Assembly: GCA_039621445.1 (NCBI GenBank)
Contig: CP154954.1
Span: 12,890,716 to 12,954,715, forward strand
Direction of reading: 5' to 3'
DNA: 64,000 bases
Origin: Euglena gracilis
Taxonomy: Eukaryota; Euglenida; Euglenophyceae; Euglenales
Shown: piece by piece, positions 31,137 to 42,084 of the stretch
How the letters are laid out: each line of letters opens with the position of its first letter
How positions within the stretch are numbered: the first letter of the stretch is position 1
The notes under the pieces: generated by a model
Seen by the model: only the letters and a program-made list of their open reading frames with translations
Database searches by the model: none
What the model was told of the DNA's origin: nothing
Position numbers and translations under genes: made by a program

Positions 31137-31352
31137 GGACGGACAGTGAAGCGGCTTGCCAGTGATAGCCAGTCTCCGCCTTCTACCCATGCCCTTGGTG
31201 CACATGCCACGCCTCTACCAATTGCAAGCCATTCCTTCGTTCATGATCCCTATTCTTTCAAAGGTCCCTGGTTTAATGCGAAGAGAATCCTTCGTTTTCT
31301 TTTCAGAGGAGTCTTGGCAAACCAGACAAAAGAATGTGAACCATGTTTGTAA
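31137..31352 (+). CDS. Candidate exon, copy A
   Basis: After a CTCAGCAG acceptor the frame reads with D-S-Q-S-P-P, L-G-A-H-A and S-F-V-H-D-P-Y-S-F, then P-W-F-N-A-K-R-I-L. Copy B at 60,565-60,726 has the same acceptor position and keeps the same frame without a gap for about 150 bases, with P-W-F-D-A-K-K-I-L. Several of the differences are silent or conservative (GCG/GCC, ATC/ATT, R/K, N/D). A second frame is also open in both copies, so the choice rests on the substitution pattern and is tentative. No known domain. Confidence 0.42.
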   Translation, partial: GRTVKRLASDSQSPPSTHALGAHATPLPIASHSFVHDPYSFKGPWFNAKRILRFLFRGVLANQTKECEPCL

Positions 31353-31582
31353 AGCGGTTTTATTGTCACCCACCCACCCACCAGCCCAACGCACAGGAAA
31401 AAGTTCTTTTTTTCATTTCTTAAGTTTTTTGTGTGCACCATTCCTCTGCAAGCGGTTAGCGACTTTTTGCAGTTTTGTTTTGTTTTTTTCTCAAAAATGA
31501 ATTTGAAATCATTGTGTTCAATGTGTTTTTTCAGGTTCGCTTGGAAAATTATTTTGCAAAATTTTTATCACATTGAATCCAG

Positions 31583-31722
31583 GGACTGCGCCAATGGACC
31601 CCGTGCCATATGCTGACACCTCCCAGCATCTTCCTCCCAGCCTGAGAATGGAACGCGAAGTCAAAACTCTTTGTTATCAGAAAGTTTTGTCACCAAAGAT
31701 ATTGCCTGAGCTAATTGATTGA
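31583..31722 (+). CDS. Candidate terminal exon, copy A
   Basis: A TTTTTATCACATTGAATCCAG acceptor precedes it. The frame then gives G-T-A-P-M-D-P-V-P-Y-A-D, T-S-Q-H-L-P and L-R-M-E-R-E-V-K, and stops at 31,720. Copy B at 61,112-61,261 has the same acceptor and frame with one extra codon (Y-A-D-D-T versus Y-A-D-T), an exact three-base difference, and ends 4 codons later. About 46 residues. The conserved acceptor, frame and codon-sized indel make this a good exon candidate. Function unknown. Confidence 0.5.
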
Positions 31723-33050
31723 GACATAATCAAAAAAGGATTGGACCATGGACTATTTCCCCCCAAATTTGAGGTTGTACACCTTACATTAACAGCTTTG
31801 GAGCAACATTTCTGCCTCATTGTGCAACTTGTGTAACCCCCCCAAAAAAGCACCAGGAAAATTCAGTGGGAATGTGCCCTGTGTCCACAAGCCCCCCCAT
31901 GGATGAGTAATTCGTTTTTGGCCCAAACCCTTTGGGGGGTCAGCAAAAAACAACAACATTGAAATGACCCGGGAAATTTTTGGTGTTTTTTGATTGTGAT
32001 CAATTTGGATTTAGAGTATTTAGGTCCAGAGTGACCAACCCCCCGGGCCTGGGGGGATTATTGACTGGTTTCTTTTTTTAAAAAAGATGACCGACTCGTC
32101 GTGGAAAGAGTCGAAGTAACAATGCCAGGGCCTTTCTTAGGTGACGTAACTTGCATTTAAGGAATTTGCCGGTGTGTGCGAATTCTCACAACGTTTTTCA
32201 AAAATCAACCACTGCATCTGGGGAAACAAATATCTGCTTGTTTCACGCCTCTCGATACTGATAATGTATATTGCAAAAATTGGTGCCCCCACTCAGAGGT
32301 GGGGGTGGGGGGTGGGGTGGGGGGGTGAATCCAATAATAATTTCCTTGTTTCTGTGTGCATTTTTCGCTGTGAAATGTGCTTTCTATATCGGGGAACTGT
32401 TTGGGTAAAAAAAAACGGGAAAAATTCTTTGCACAAAAGGGTATGAAAGTGGCATTTTGAGTTTTATTTGAGGGGGGCGGGGGAAGGGGAGATCCAGGGG
32501 TGGGCAGCCCCTCCCCCGGGTAAAGCCAAAAAAATTCACATTTTAGAACCATTTTTCAGGGGGGAAAACATCGAAGAATGTGAAGTTTTTGAAAAGGGGG
32601 GATTAGTGGGGGGCAGGGGGAGAGGGGAGGTGCAGCCCCCTCCCCCCCTCAGCCAAAAAATCACTTTTGCCATTTTCAAAACAAATGGCACCCACGCGCG
32701 CGTCAGTGGGGGGTGGGGAGGGGTGAGGGAACGATGGGGGGGGGTAGGGTGGGCGGGTATGCGGGTGGTGTGGGGGGGGATGTGGGGGCAAATTGCTCGT
32801 GGGGACACTAATTTTTGCAGTATTTCCGTTTTACATCACGGAGGTATCTGCGCAATACGGGCGGAGCGGCAGATTCGCGTCTTTGTCTGTGAAACGGGTG
32901 GATTGTACACGCCGGCTGTGCGGATGTTGTAATTGCAGGTTGTCAGGTGCTGCACACAGGTTTCATGACGATGGTTTCATATGATTTGGACGATGTGATG
33001 TGCAGCTAGAGTATATTATGATTGCGACATGAAAAACACACCTCCGAAAT
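31723..33050. other. A/B shared anonymous block with G-rich stretches
   Basis: The part 31,740-32,120 matches 61,270-61,590 and 32,180-32,400 matches 61,640-61,880. Both copies have a CCCCCACT...AGTGGGGG hairpin followed by long G-rich sequence (32,281-32,325; 61,723-61,800). The stretch 32,460-32,800 is G-rich in many short runs and could form quadruplexes. Indels break all frames. Confidence 0.5.
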
Positions 33051-33064
33051 ATTGTATGTTAAAA

Positions 33065-33250
33065 TTTGGGCACATCGACCATTTGTGTGTTTTTGCAAGT
33101 AAAAAGTACACAAGTGGTCGATGTGTGCAAATGCAAACATCGACCATTTGGCAAAAATATTCAGGTAGTCGGTGTGTGCAAATGCACGAACTGACCATTT
33201 TGCACAGATCCACAAATGGTTGGCGTATGCAAATATGCACGTGTTCAGTG
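33065..33250. repeat. Cluster of nested inverted repeats around TGTGTGCAAATGCA
   Basis: GCACATCGACCATTTGTGT at about 33,070 pairs with ACACAAGTGGTCGATGTGTGC at about 33,110. GGTCGATGT and ACATCGACC then enclose GTGCAAATGCAA at 33,117-33,146, and two weaker repeats of the same design follow at about 33,167-33,197 and 33,216-33,248. Single copies of this palindrome occur elsewhere in the window (39,822; 43,914; 44,248; 62,424). Confidence 0.75.
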
Positions 33251-33339
33251 TACCGCAATCCATCTCTTCAGCTGAAGTTGTGGAAAAGATCTTTTTTTTT
33301 GCCTCATAAAAAGTTAAAAGCTGCCTTTTTTTGTTTTCA

Positions 33340-33475
33340 GCTGGTCAAATTGTTTAAGGTTTGTGAATGGGAACAGTGTGCAATGTGCGACGAAGAACGG
33401 TTGCAAACGTCCCTCTGTTTTTTTTTTAGCATTTTGACGGTTTATGTAAACCGACATGAAAACGATTGGAGGTAG
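33340..33475 (+). other. Short conserved coding-like block, copy A
   Basis: V-C-E-W-E-Q-C-A-M-C-D-E-E-R-L at 33,360-33,405 is V-C-E-W-E-Q-W-A-M-C-D-E-E-R-L at 61,973-62,017 in copy B, which has a TTGTTTCAG acceptor directly before it. A second piece, V-Y-V-N-R-H-E-N-D (33,443-33,470), is repeated as TTTATGTAAACCGACATGAAAA at 62,056-62,077, again after an acceptor-like CACAG. In copy A a donor-like GGAG/GTAGG follows. These could be two very small exons. Confidence 0.35.
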
Positions 33476-33713
33476 GAGATAAGACATTCATTGCCCATGG
33501 AGCGGAGGCAATCGTTTTGTCACAGAACGTGACCTACCGAACAGGATGCACTGCCAGAGACCGGAATTTCTTCCCCGTGTAATCATTCAGCATCCACAAT
33601 GTTTATACAAAAAAAAAAAAAACAAGTTCCAGAATTCAAAGTGTGCATCTATAATCTTCTGGTTACCTGGGTCTGGAGCCGGTTTCCCATTTTTTACACC
33701 GTGCTGTTTCAAA

Positions 33714-34221
33714 TCAAATCTCAAATATCTGTATCCAAAACACCACCTTTTTGTTGCTCTTGTGGCTACATTGTGATGATGCCAGTTTTCTATGGACCTG
33801 TAGCATGTCCCCCCCCCAATACTGATTACCCGGTCGTAGAGGATAACGTACCAGCCTCGGTGGTGGTTGTTGACAGCCTGGTGGCTGCCAGAACGCCATA
33901 ACCTGCAATCATGTAATGTGACGGCTGCGGCCAAACGAAATCAATGGGACGAACGGCAGGGGCTTTTGAGGATTAACCATCGACCCATTGGCGCGGGTGA
34001 GCGTGAGGCGCGACGTGCTCTTGGTTAACCGCATACCAGAGGTCTTTGTCTCCATTTTCACCTGGCCCCTGAAACACCTCCTTGTAGAGCAGAGGATGTG
34101 GCAGCTGGACTCGTGCAAACCCGAAGATACCAATGCCGGTGGTGGTTGGGGCGGCATACGATGTGGTCTGTTTGAAGAAACACATCCCCATTATGGACCA
34201 TTTCCCCTGCGGCCTGCACAC
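33714..34221 (-). pseudogene. Frameshifted copy of a conserved minus-strand frame
   Basis: Pieces of the protein-like frame that is uninterrupted in copy B (62,989 down to 62,480) are present here in order but in different frames: A-P-T-T-T-G-I (about 34,160-34,140), then after a shift M-V-N-P-Q-K-P-L-P-F-V-P (about 33,985-33,950), then Y-V-I-L-Y-D (about 33,858-33,840) in another frame, then Q-V-H-R-K-L-A-S-S-Q. At least three indels separate them, one in a C-run. So this is the decayed partner. Confidence 0.55.
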
Positions 34222-34230
34222 AACTTGACA

Positions 34231-34560
34231 AACACCCCAGACACGCCCTCTTTCCCTCTCCTAAACCCCCCATCATTTTTAAATAAGATGTTTATCACCC
34301 CTGATCCCACTATGGGTATGAAAACCGAATTGCACAAAAAAAAGATTTTTTCCCGTTTTCATCCCCAAACAAAATAACAAAATAAATTATTTCACCCCCA
34401 CACCCCCCCCCCCAATGCTCCTTCAGAAAGAAAGTTGTTTTTACCCCACAACCCGTGAGGGAAAATTATTTGTGGGGGTGTTGAAGACGTATTTTTGGGA
34501 TCATTTTTTTCATTATCGTTCGCGACAATTAATTTTCCGTTACATTTGATGAATAAAATA
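34231..34560. other. Right-most part of copy A
   Basis: Matches 63,600-63,990 (AAACACCCCA, CATCATTTT, CCCCACACCCC, and the T-rich end). No frame survives the indels. The duplication cannot be followed beyond this point because copy B reaches the window edge. Confidence 0.55.
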
Positions 34561-34624
34561 CAATTCTACTGCAGCTCAATTGGCAGAGTGTCTATTTTGT
34601 GTGATTTTCAGATTACATGAGGCA

Positions 34625-34769
34625 CCTGGCTCCTCACTCGAGCCTCCTCGAGCCTCCTTCAGGAGACCTCCTCGGCCGGGTTCCATTTTTTTTTGGAGAC
34701 CCCAAGGCAGGAAAAAACAAAAATGTCTGTCAAAATTCCGAGGAGAAGCGGAGAGAAAAACCGGGTGTT

Positions 34770-34808
<39 letters not shown>

Positions 34809-35100
34809 TGTGTGTGTGTGTGTGCGTGTGTGTGTGTGTGTGTGTGTTCCAAGCCTGCCGTGCATGCCGGGGATTTTGTGCCATCCAGAAATAAAAAACA
34901 GCTCGAAAAAAAAACAAGAAATCGGTCAAAGCAGGATTGACAGCCCCCAAAGAAGAGAATTCGCTTGGATCTGTCACACTCGTACTCCCCATCGATCCAA
35001 GTCCGCGGAGTCCTGGAAGTGCTGTCGAAGAAATCAAATTCCAGAAGTTTGTGTGCGTGTGTGTGTGTGTGTGTGTGTTTGCCCACACCAACCAAAAGAA
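34625..35100. repeat. GAGCCTCCT repeats and GT microsatellites
   Basis: CTCGAGCCTCCTCGAGCCTCCT at 34,637-34,660 resembles the GGAGCCTCCCT minisatellites at 47,155 and 50,811. GT runs follow at 34,770-34,848 and 35,050-35,078. Confidence 0.8.
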
Positions 35101-37105
35101 GTCTATGTGCGAGTTACACCAGCCCACCACCCAAGTCAGTAAAAAATGTGTCGTCGTGGCATTTCAAGTCAGTTTGGCACCCCGCCACCCACCCACCCAC
35201 TGCTGGAAAGGGCTGTTGTGTCCAATGTGGCTTTGGCCTTTAATCTTTGGCCTTTAATGGCCATTCCAGTGTCGGCCATTCCCATGTTCTCACTCCCACA
35301 TCACAGCCATATAGCCACTGTGTGGGCCATGTTTGCCGCATTCTTTTTAGTTTACACCTCCTGCTACAAGTTCATATGTGCTGCTTCTCTTTTCCAGATA
35401 TTTTCATTTTCATTCACCCTTTCTCAACTCACCCCATTCTCTTTTTGATTTCTGATTCTGATTCTTTATATATATTTTTTATTGAACTTGAACACCAGAA
35501 AAATGGACAACCTCAGTGAGATGTGAAGAAACCACGACTCTTTTTGGAAGGGTATTTGGAAGGGCAACTCACATACACACATCAAAAATCTCTCTGAAAT
35601 GATACGGATGAATCTGGGGTTGTTCCATTGGAACTGGTTGCTCCAGCATAGCAAGTGCGTTGCAAGTATGTTGCTGAGATAGACAGACAGGTAGGCACCC
35701 AAATAATGCGAAACACAAAGAATGAGAGGAAGGGGCAGGGTTGGAGTGTCTACCCAGGGATTTCGGGAACCTTCAAAACCCAATGTGTGATGTGTGATGG
35801 GTGGTGTGTGGAGTGGTAGACCCCCCACCCCCCAGCCAGGCCATATTATTGGGACTGGCAGTGGGCTTGCCGGTTTTTAGATCGGAATTCCCACCAGTCT
35901 TCCCGTGCGCCCTTCCCCCCCCCTCTTAGGGGGCACCCACAAGACTCTTGGGGTCCCCTGCTGGAGGCGGGGTTTTGGCTATTTTTGGCACGAGGCACCG
36001 ACTTTTTTTTACCCTCCAAATTACCTCCCAAAAGTGGGTCCCCAGACCTGTCTCTCCCCAGAGTGGTGGGGGTGGACCCCTGTGCTGGTATCCCTGGCTG
36101 GGGGCTGGGGGGGAACCGGGACCCCCCCCTGGTCTTTCAAGAAAAACCCTGATTTATATGCAAGAGAGAGAGGCAGATATTAGCGATTCCGGAGAGGCAG
36201 ATATTGGTTGTTATGTACATTGCATTACATTTTGTAATTCCATTTTTGTCATCCTCTGACACGAATCAACCAAATATTCCTAGGGCATGTCATTTTGCAA
36301 CTCACAGCTCCCAATTCTCCCAATATATAGTTTGCTTGTTATTCGGTTCTGAGTTAGGAACACAATATGATTTCGTCCATTTTCCATCCTTGTCTGTTGC
36401 CTGTCAACAGAACCTTTATTTGTGCCGTTGCTGCTGCAGCAGGTCATTTTTTTTTCCACTCAGTCCATCGCCGTGGAATACTGATGCAACTGAGTAATTG
36501 CGAAGTCCGCTGGGTGAGAGGGAGGGAGGAACGTTTGCCCTGCCCTGTTGTTGCCAGTCAGCCTTTGTCACAAACAGCCCAGACGCTGCAGAACGAGGGG
36601 GCCACACAGTAATGTTCACCTCACGTTTCCAAACAAAGGCCATCCTGAAGCAATAATTTCCCGGATTGTCGCTGTTTTTAATTTGAAATTAACCCAAGCG
36701 AACCAGCGCCTCTTTTCACCGTTTTTATATGCATACCTCGCACACAAAAGTACATTCATAGAACACAGGAGCAGTCGACGTGGCGATATTTGTGAATGTT
36801 GAAAGTTGATAATTGGACAAAGGTCCCCCCTGAAATTATAATACCAGAGATTTTCAATCCAGAGGAGAGTGGAGAAGAACGGAAGTCCAGATAACTCCGT
36901 GTACCACGGTGTTTATTTGATATATGTTCCAAGAATGAGACCGGTGAAATGGAGCAGGAGCACACCACGCTGCGGACCAGTTCCTTGGAGCCTTTTTGCT
37001 CCAAGGTTGTAGTAGAACCTCCCCCCTCGTGATAGCTGACCTTCAACCTCAGCCACAAGACAAGGAGCCTGGCTTCTGGTTCTGTAACATATGATTCATA
37101 TATAA
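35101..37105. other. Spacer between A and B, no gene seen
   Basis: Ordinary mixed sequence with many short frames and no partner inside the window. AAGAAAAACCCTG at 36,139-36,151, preceded by C- and G-runs from 35,820, looks like the right end of another hAT-like element, but no left end or duplicated 8 bases was found. Confidence 0.4.
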
Positions 37106-38115
37106 TGGGGATGCCCACCCCGCAGTGCCGGCACTGCGTGGCACTGCATGGCACCGCGTGGCACTGCGTGGCACTGCGGGCCGTTTACAGGGAGGGGCAA
37201 AATATGCACCGTGCAGTTTTTGCAGTTTTTTGCAGTTTTCACATTTTGGGTTTTTTGCAGTTTTTTGCAGTTTTTTTGCAGTTTTTCTGAAAAAAAACTA
37301 CACACGTGCAGTTTTTTGCAGTTTTTTTTGATTTCAGTTTTGAGGAAACCTGAGGTGCTCATTTTTTGGTGCTCTGCGCCTTGTTACGCTGTATATATTG
37401 TTTGAAGGGTGTTTCTCAAGAAAAAGTCTCTCTCAAGAAATCTCTTCATGAGTTGTGATGTGTACAGTAATCCCGCCAGTTGTCTTGATCCAACTGTTTG
37501 CGAGATTCGTGGAGACGCAAAGGAGCACGAGCTTTGCAGAAGATTGGGCCTTGTCCCAAGCATTTTGGCCAAATATCACACAAGCCAAATGCTTCAAAGA
37601 AGTCATCCTTATTTGCAAGAAATTCCCAGACCATTCGGCAATCCCCTAAAGACAGTATTCAAAGTTTGTGATGGTTGTTGTAGATTTTTTTTTAGTTTCG
37701 TAGATTTTTCTGCATCGTGACATGGGTGAAGTTCACCAGGTGATGGACCAAATGTTCCAAAACTGAACATCCCATTCATGAATTAAAAGCATAGAAACTT
37801 TCTGCATATGGGTATGTGCATTTTATTATGTGAACCAGCATCCAAACCAAACACATGACGTGTGTTCGACATTTCTAGCCAGATGTGGCAAATTGGCCCA
37901 AAAAGGCAAAAAGTTGCACAAAACAACCACAATTGCCCTTGATGGCCCTAAAGTTCCAATGATGCAAAAACTAGTTTTAAGGGCCCGCAGTGCCACGCAG
38001 TGTGACGCAGTGCCACGCAGTGCCACGCAGTGCCCACGCAGTGCCACGCAGTGCCACACGCAGTGCCACACGCAGTGCCACGCAGTGCCGGCACTGCCGG
38101 GTGGGCATCCCCAAA
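37106..38115. mobile_element. Foldback-type element with repetitive inverted ends
   Basis: The left end reads GGGGATGCCCACCCCGCAG and the right end, on the other strand, GGGGATGCCCACCCGGCAG. Both continue TGCCGGCACTGCGTGGCACTG and then a 10-bp GGCACTGCGT minisatellite: about five units on the left, about twelve on the right. So the arms have the same sequence but different repeat number, as in foldback elements. Inside are a TTTTTTGCAG repeat (37,203-37,330), also found alone at 55,283-55,395, and about 600 bp without a recognisable gene. No target duplication is clear (TATATAAT left, AAAGTCAA right). Confidence 0.65.
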
Positions 38116-38734
38116 GTCAATTTCCCACACAGGGGATTTCTTAAGGACCCCGGGGGGGTCCAGCCTCCGGCTGGAAAAAAGGCCGCTCACAGCCATTTTT
38201 GTGATTGTCATTCAGCCATTTGGCTATTTTTTTTTTACTTGGTTTAGTGTTTTGTGCATCTTTTTTTTTTGGCTGCTTTGTTACTTCTGCCATTACTTTC
38301 TGGCTGATTCTGGCTGACTCGGTCATTTTTCAGTGACATTTTCCTTGTTGTTGGCATTTCTGAAGCGATATTACGATCAATCTTTCTGTTTTCATTGGTT
38401 GCAGCAATTTCTGGGTGGATCTCCCCAGTCGGCGCAGTCATTGTCAAATAATTACGGATAATTATGGATCGCAACAAATGGTGCCCCATGCTCTGATTGT
38501 TGTCTTATTGACCACCTCTCAATAGCGATGCGAGGCTTGCAGCTGTCATTCAGTCTCCGCCTAAGACCCCGTGACCTGGTTGCTGTTGCCGTGCCCACGC
38601 CTGACGTAAACACCCCATCTCCTCACCCGTGACCCATGACCCATATCTATTCACTCCGTACTTTGTTTGACGAGGTGTCTCTCGCATTCCAAGCAGGGAG
38701 CCGCTTAAGCCGAAGGGCGCCTCATCCCCAGGCC
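38116..38734. other. Spacer, no gene seen
   Basis: T-rich sequence and short frames only. The left end of copy B may lie in the second half but I could not match it to copy A with confidence. Confidence 0.4.
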
Positions 38735-38945
38735 CACCAAATTTCTAAACGTACAAAGTTGGCCCCCTAAGGTTGCCCCCCGCCTTTCCTTCAATCATGA
38801 CGTGGTTCACATGTGTCGAAGTTGAAGTTTTCGCCGTTCCGGGTTCCCCACTTGTCTGTGGACCCCGGGGTATTAACCAGGTTTTGTGCAGTGCTGAGCC
38901 CCTGACGTTGCCATTGCTGCAGCAAATGTTTGAGGCTTGTGGCCA

Positions 38946-39135
38946 GGCCCAGCGGCCCGGCCCGGTCTGGTGGCACGGCCGGTAGCCCGGCCTGGCAGCC
39001 CACCGCTTTCCCGGCCTGGAAGCCCGGCGGCCGGCCCGTCCGGCAACCTGGCGGCCCGGCAGCCCGGCCCGGCCCGGAGGGCACCCCGGCAGCCTGGCCC
39101 GGCTGGCAACCCGGCGGCCGGACTGGCAGCCCGCG
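38946..39135. repeat. GC-rich CCCGGC minisatellite
   Basis: About 190 bp of imperfect 8- to 10-base units of the type GGCAGCCCGGCC. Open frames on both strands follow from the composition (Gly, Ala, Pro, Arg) and are not genes. Absent from copy A. Confidence 0.85.
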
Positions 39136-39960
39136 TGGCCTGGGTCCGGGAGGCCCAAAAAGATTGTTTTGGGCAATTTTTTTTCGATTCTTTTCGACAT
39201 TTTGGACCCGGAGTTTTATTCGACTTTTTTGACCCGGAAATGACCCAAGGTGCTGGGAAGCTGGCGGGTCGAACAGCGTTCATTTACCCCTGGGAAAACA
39301 GCTTTTTGGCCAATAACATGGTTCTGGGCAAAAAAAGAATTTTTCCGCTCGCTGCTTTTTTTTAAGCCCCGAAATGGCCGAAAACGAAGGAAGCCTGCCA
39401 CGCTGTTTTGGGCCGTAAATTGTTCATATCTCGCGCTGGTGGGGATTTATGGGGAAGTCAAAATATCATTAGATAGAGCGTTCCAAGGGCTTCAATTTAG
39501 GTCTCCGGATATTTCCTTTGATTTTGCTTCATTTCCAAGATATTTTTGAAACCTCGATATTTCGGCCCCGAAAACAGCCCAAGATGGCCCCAGAAACAGG
39601 CAAAATTGGCCGGAAAATGGCTGTAATTTGGGCTGCACGAAGAGTTTGGGTTCAGTAAAACATTGTTGGATAGGGCATTCGAGGGCGTCATTTCTGGACT
39701 GTGGACATTTTCTTTTGTTTTTCTTGATGTATTTCGAAGGAAAATCGGTTTTTTTGACCGAAATTCGACCCCAAAAAAAAAACTCAGGCGGGACATCTCG
39801 CACTTGAGATTTTTTTCTTTGTTGATGTGCACAATTGCGCACATTGACATCTTTCAGACATCTTTTATGAAAATGACATGATATAACCCCTAAAAACCGA
39901 AAATGTGAACAAGATGTGATGGGGTGCCCCAAGACGCGGAGGTGAAAACAGGGATTTTAG
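39136..39960. other. Unassigned T-rich sequence with one palindrome
   Basis: GTTGATGTGCACAATTGCGCACATTGAC at 39,820-39,847 is a member of the recurrent palindrome. TTTCCAAGGGCTTCAATTTAGG near 39,480 and similar text near 39,670 (GCATTCGAGGGCGTCATTTCTGG) are a diverged local repeat. No gene is supported. Confidence 0.4.
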
Positions 39961-40210
39961 TCGAGAGGATGCCCAGGAGCAGGCATCACTGTGCTCCCCA
40001 GGTGGAAATGGTCATTTTGTACTTTGCCTAGTTTTGTTCCATTAAAAAGTTCCAAGTATTGCAAAACGGGCAGTTTTGGCAGGTTTTGGGGGGGGGGGGT
40101 CAAATAAAAAAATTCCGGTGCTTCGAGCCGGTCACTTGTAACAAAACCACCACCAACCTGCAAGCGGACCCCCCTGGGCCCAAGCCAAATTTGGTTTCTG
40201 GTGGCTTGCA
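39961..40210 (-). repeat. Block inverted relative to 4,037-4,250 and 44,720-44,920
   Basis: Its minus strand reads CTTGCAGGTTGGTGGTGGTTTTG, matching the plus strand at 4,071 and 44,770. The neighbours on the right are in the same orientation as in A, so only this 250-bp piece was flipped. Confidence 0.65.
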
Positions 40211-40914
40211 AAATGGCTAGCTAGTGGATCCAGCAGGGATAGATGGGAAGTCCTTCAGCTTTGAGTAGGTGGTGGGAGGGTCCAGACCTTCCTGGGGGTG
40301 ACGTGCCACCCCCCAGATGTTGGGAGGGAGTGGCCAGACCCCCACCCCCCATCCTTTGCTGGTTTCAAAAGTAGCGAAAAAATTTCCTCCGGTGCTGCGC
40401 CCAAAGACAGCCCAGCAAGACACGAGGGCCAGTTGGGGGAGATTGGGGGACCCGCACCTCGGACCTCCCAGGAGAGAGGGGTCCAGTTAGTAGCTTTTCC
40501 AGTGGCGATTTTGCAGACCGCCCGATTATTACAGTTCCTCATTTTTCATGACAAATCGTCCCATCATGCTGTTTTTTTTTTTGGTATTGGCGTTCGATTC
40601 GCCGCCCCTGGTCCTGAACCTTTGCAATCTGACCAAGTTTTACAATAATCATTTTTTGTTCCGTCCTAGTTAGTTTGTATGTTATAGTAAGACAATATTT
40701 TCCTTCCCACCTCATTCGTTGCACTGCAACCACTTTGACGATGCCGTGTCTTTGCCTGTGGTGACAGAAGGTGCTTTGTTTGCAGCTGTCTGTGCAGTGT
40801 CCACTGAACTGCACTGCAAGAGTGTGAAATTTGTTGTTTTTTTTGTTTTTTTTTTTGTTTGGCTCCCTTTTTACTTTTTTGGGCACTTTCCCCCCCCCCC
40901 CATGTGTTATGAAC

Positions 40915-42084
40915 CCCTGTACAGGGTTCATAACCTTCCAGTTTGTCAGCTTTCACAGCATAGAAAAAGCCCATACACCCGCGCTCAAAGAATTTACCTA
41001 ATTCGGACTCTCCAGATTTCAATTTGGTGTCTAATCAGCTTGGGGGGGGGGGAAATACATGAAATAAAAATTAACCTGCGTTTTATGGATTCCAGACCAT
41101 TTCACATTCCCTCATTGGAAAGTGGTCAACCAACGATGGTGGGTCATAAATTGTCACTGCGTGACAGGACAAGGTATCGGAATATTGGCACAGGGCTGGC
41201 CCCTTTCCAACCCATTTGGAACCATGCAACGTGCTGTAGCGTCCCCCAATGGCTGCATCATTCATCGAACATTATTATGCTCCTGCAACTTTGTATTTTG
41301 GTGGGATTTCAAGACCCTCAAGGGGGGGGCTTTACAGAATTTACAAGTTTCGGAGGGGAATTCAAGCTTATCTGGGTGACCTATGCAAGATTTGCTGTGT
41401 ATTCCTATTTTCCTCAATAATGTGCATTTTTCTGTCGGAAACGGACGTTCTCTGTTGAAATTCTTGTATCCACCCGAAATTTTTTCAACTTTCTTCTGGA
41501 GGACTCCATTGAGGGGCTTCGTGTTTTTTTGGGGTATTTTGGGGGTTTTGCAATATTTTTGTGTACGACTTCCTGAATTTCTGGGACAAAGAGGGGGTTG
41601 GCTTTCAGAATTTGAAAGTAGCAAGTTTGACTGATTCAGCCTGCGTCCATCAACCAATCGCCCCGCTGACACCTAATTGTACAGCTTCCCACGCTTTCCC
41701 CTGCTTCGAGCCCAGGCTTCTGCAGTTGCGCTGAAATGCTAAATTGGTGTAAGGAGAATGGGGGGCAAGCGCCTGGGGGTGGTGGGGAGCTCCCCTCACC
41801 GTGTTCAAAAATTACGACATGTGCGCAGAATCGGCACATTACCCACGCCGGGGGGGGGGGGCGCAAGCTCCGGGGTGAGTGGAATCCAGACCAAAGCTCG
41901 GTGTGCTTCGGAGAAAAGAACCGGAAGCCTTTTTTTCCGCAGAAGTCTCTCCCCATTCCTTTGGGAGTCCCTCCATGGAAGCCGTGCGGCAAGCTTGCCA
42001 CCATTGAGGTGTTGAAGTGGCGCAAGTCGAGCCCCGCTTCATCTTGCAGCCCCGAAGCTGGTTGTTGCTGGCCCAGGGTGAGGT
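40915..42084 (+). repeat. Recent 1.17-kb duplication, first copy
   Basis: Almost identical to 45,890-47,055. It starts near ACCTTCCAGTTTGTCAGC and ends at GGCCCAGGGTGAGGT. Differences are a few substitutions and homopolymer lengths. A 133-codon plus-strand frame is open in both, but in copy A the region is shifted, so it is not supported as a gene. Confidence 0.88.

Larger units (their letters stand above)
1660..34560 (+). repeat. Copy A of a window-scale old tandem duplication
   Basis: Blocks across this interval recur in the same order in 38,735-64,000. Clear pairs are 1,660-1,700 with 38,737-38,780; 2,310-2,410 with 38,790-38,880; 5,640-6,260 with 41,060-41,690; 8,040-8,090 with 42,543-42,590; 16,790-17,080 with 54,180-54,480; 22,960-23,220 with 57,775-58,040; 23,766-24,000 with 58,276-58,495; 25,360-25,690 with 59,685-60,020; 31,137-31,290 with 60,565-60,715; 33,770-34,220 with 62,565-62,950. 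The aligned parts look roughly four-fifths identical by eye, with many indels. The offset shrinks from about 37 to 29 kb because copy A received more insertions. Both strands of the relationship are direct except for two short inverted blocks. The true left end may lie further left. Confidence 0.8.

Noticed and set aside
32536-32932. Pro/His-rich and Gly-rich frames on both strands
   Set aside because: The region is built of G-runs and C-runs and is not conserved in frame with 61.7-61.9 kb.
38873-39365. Gly/Ala/Pro/Arg-rich proteins on both strands
   Set aside because: They translate a GC-rich minisatellite and have no partner in copy A.
40719-41420. 233-codon plus-strand frame over the recent duplication
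   Set aside because: The near-identical second copy cannot test it, and the older copy A at 5.6-6.0 kb is shifted in frame.
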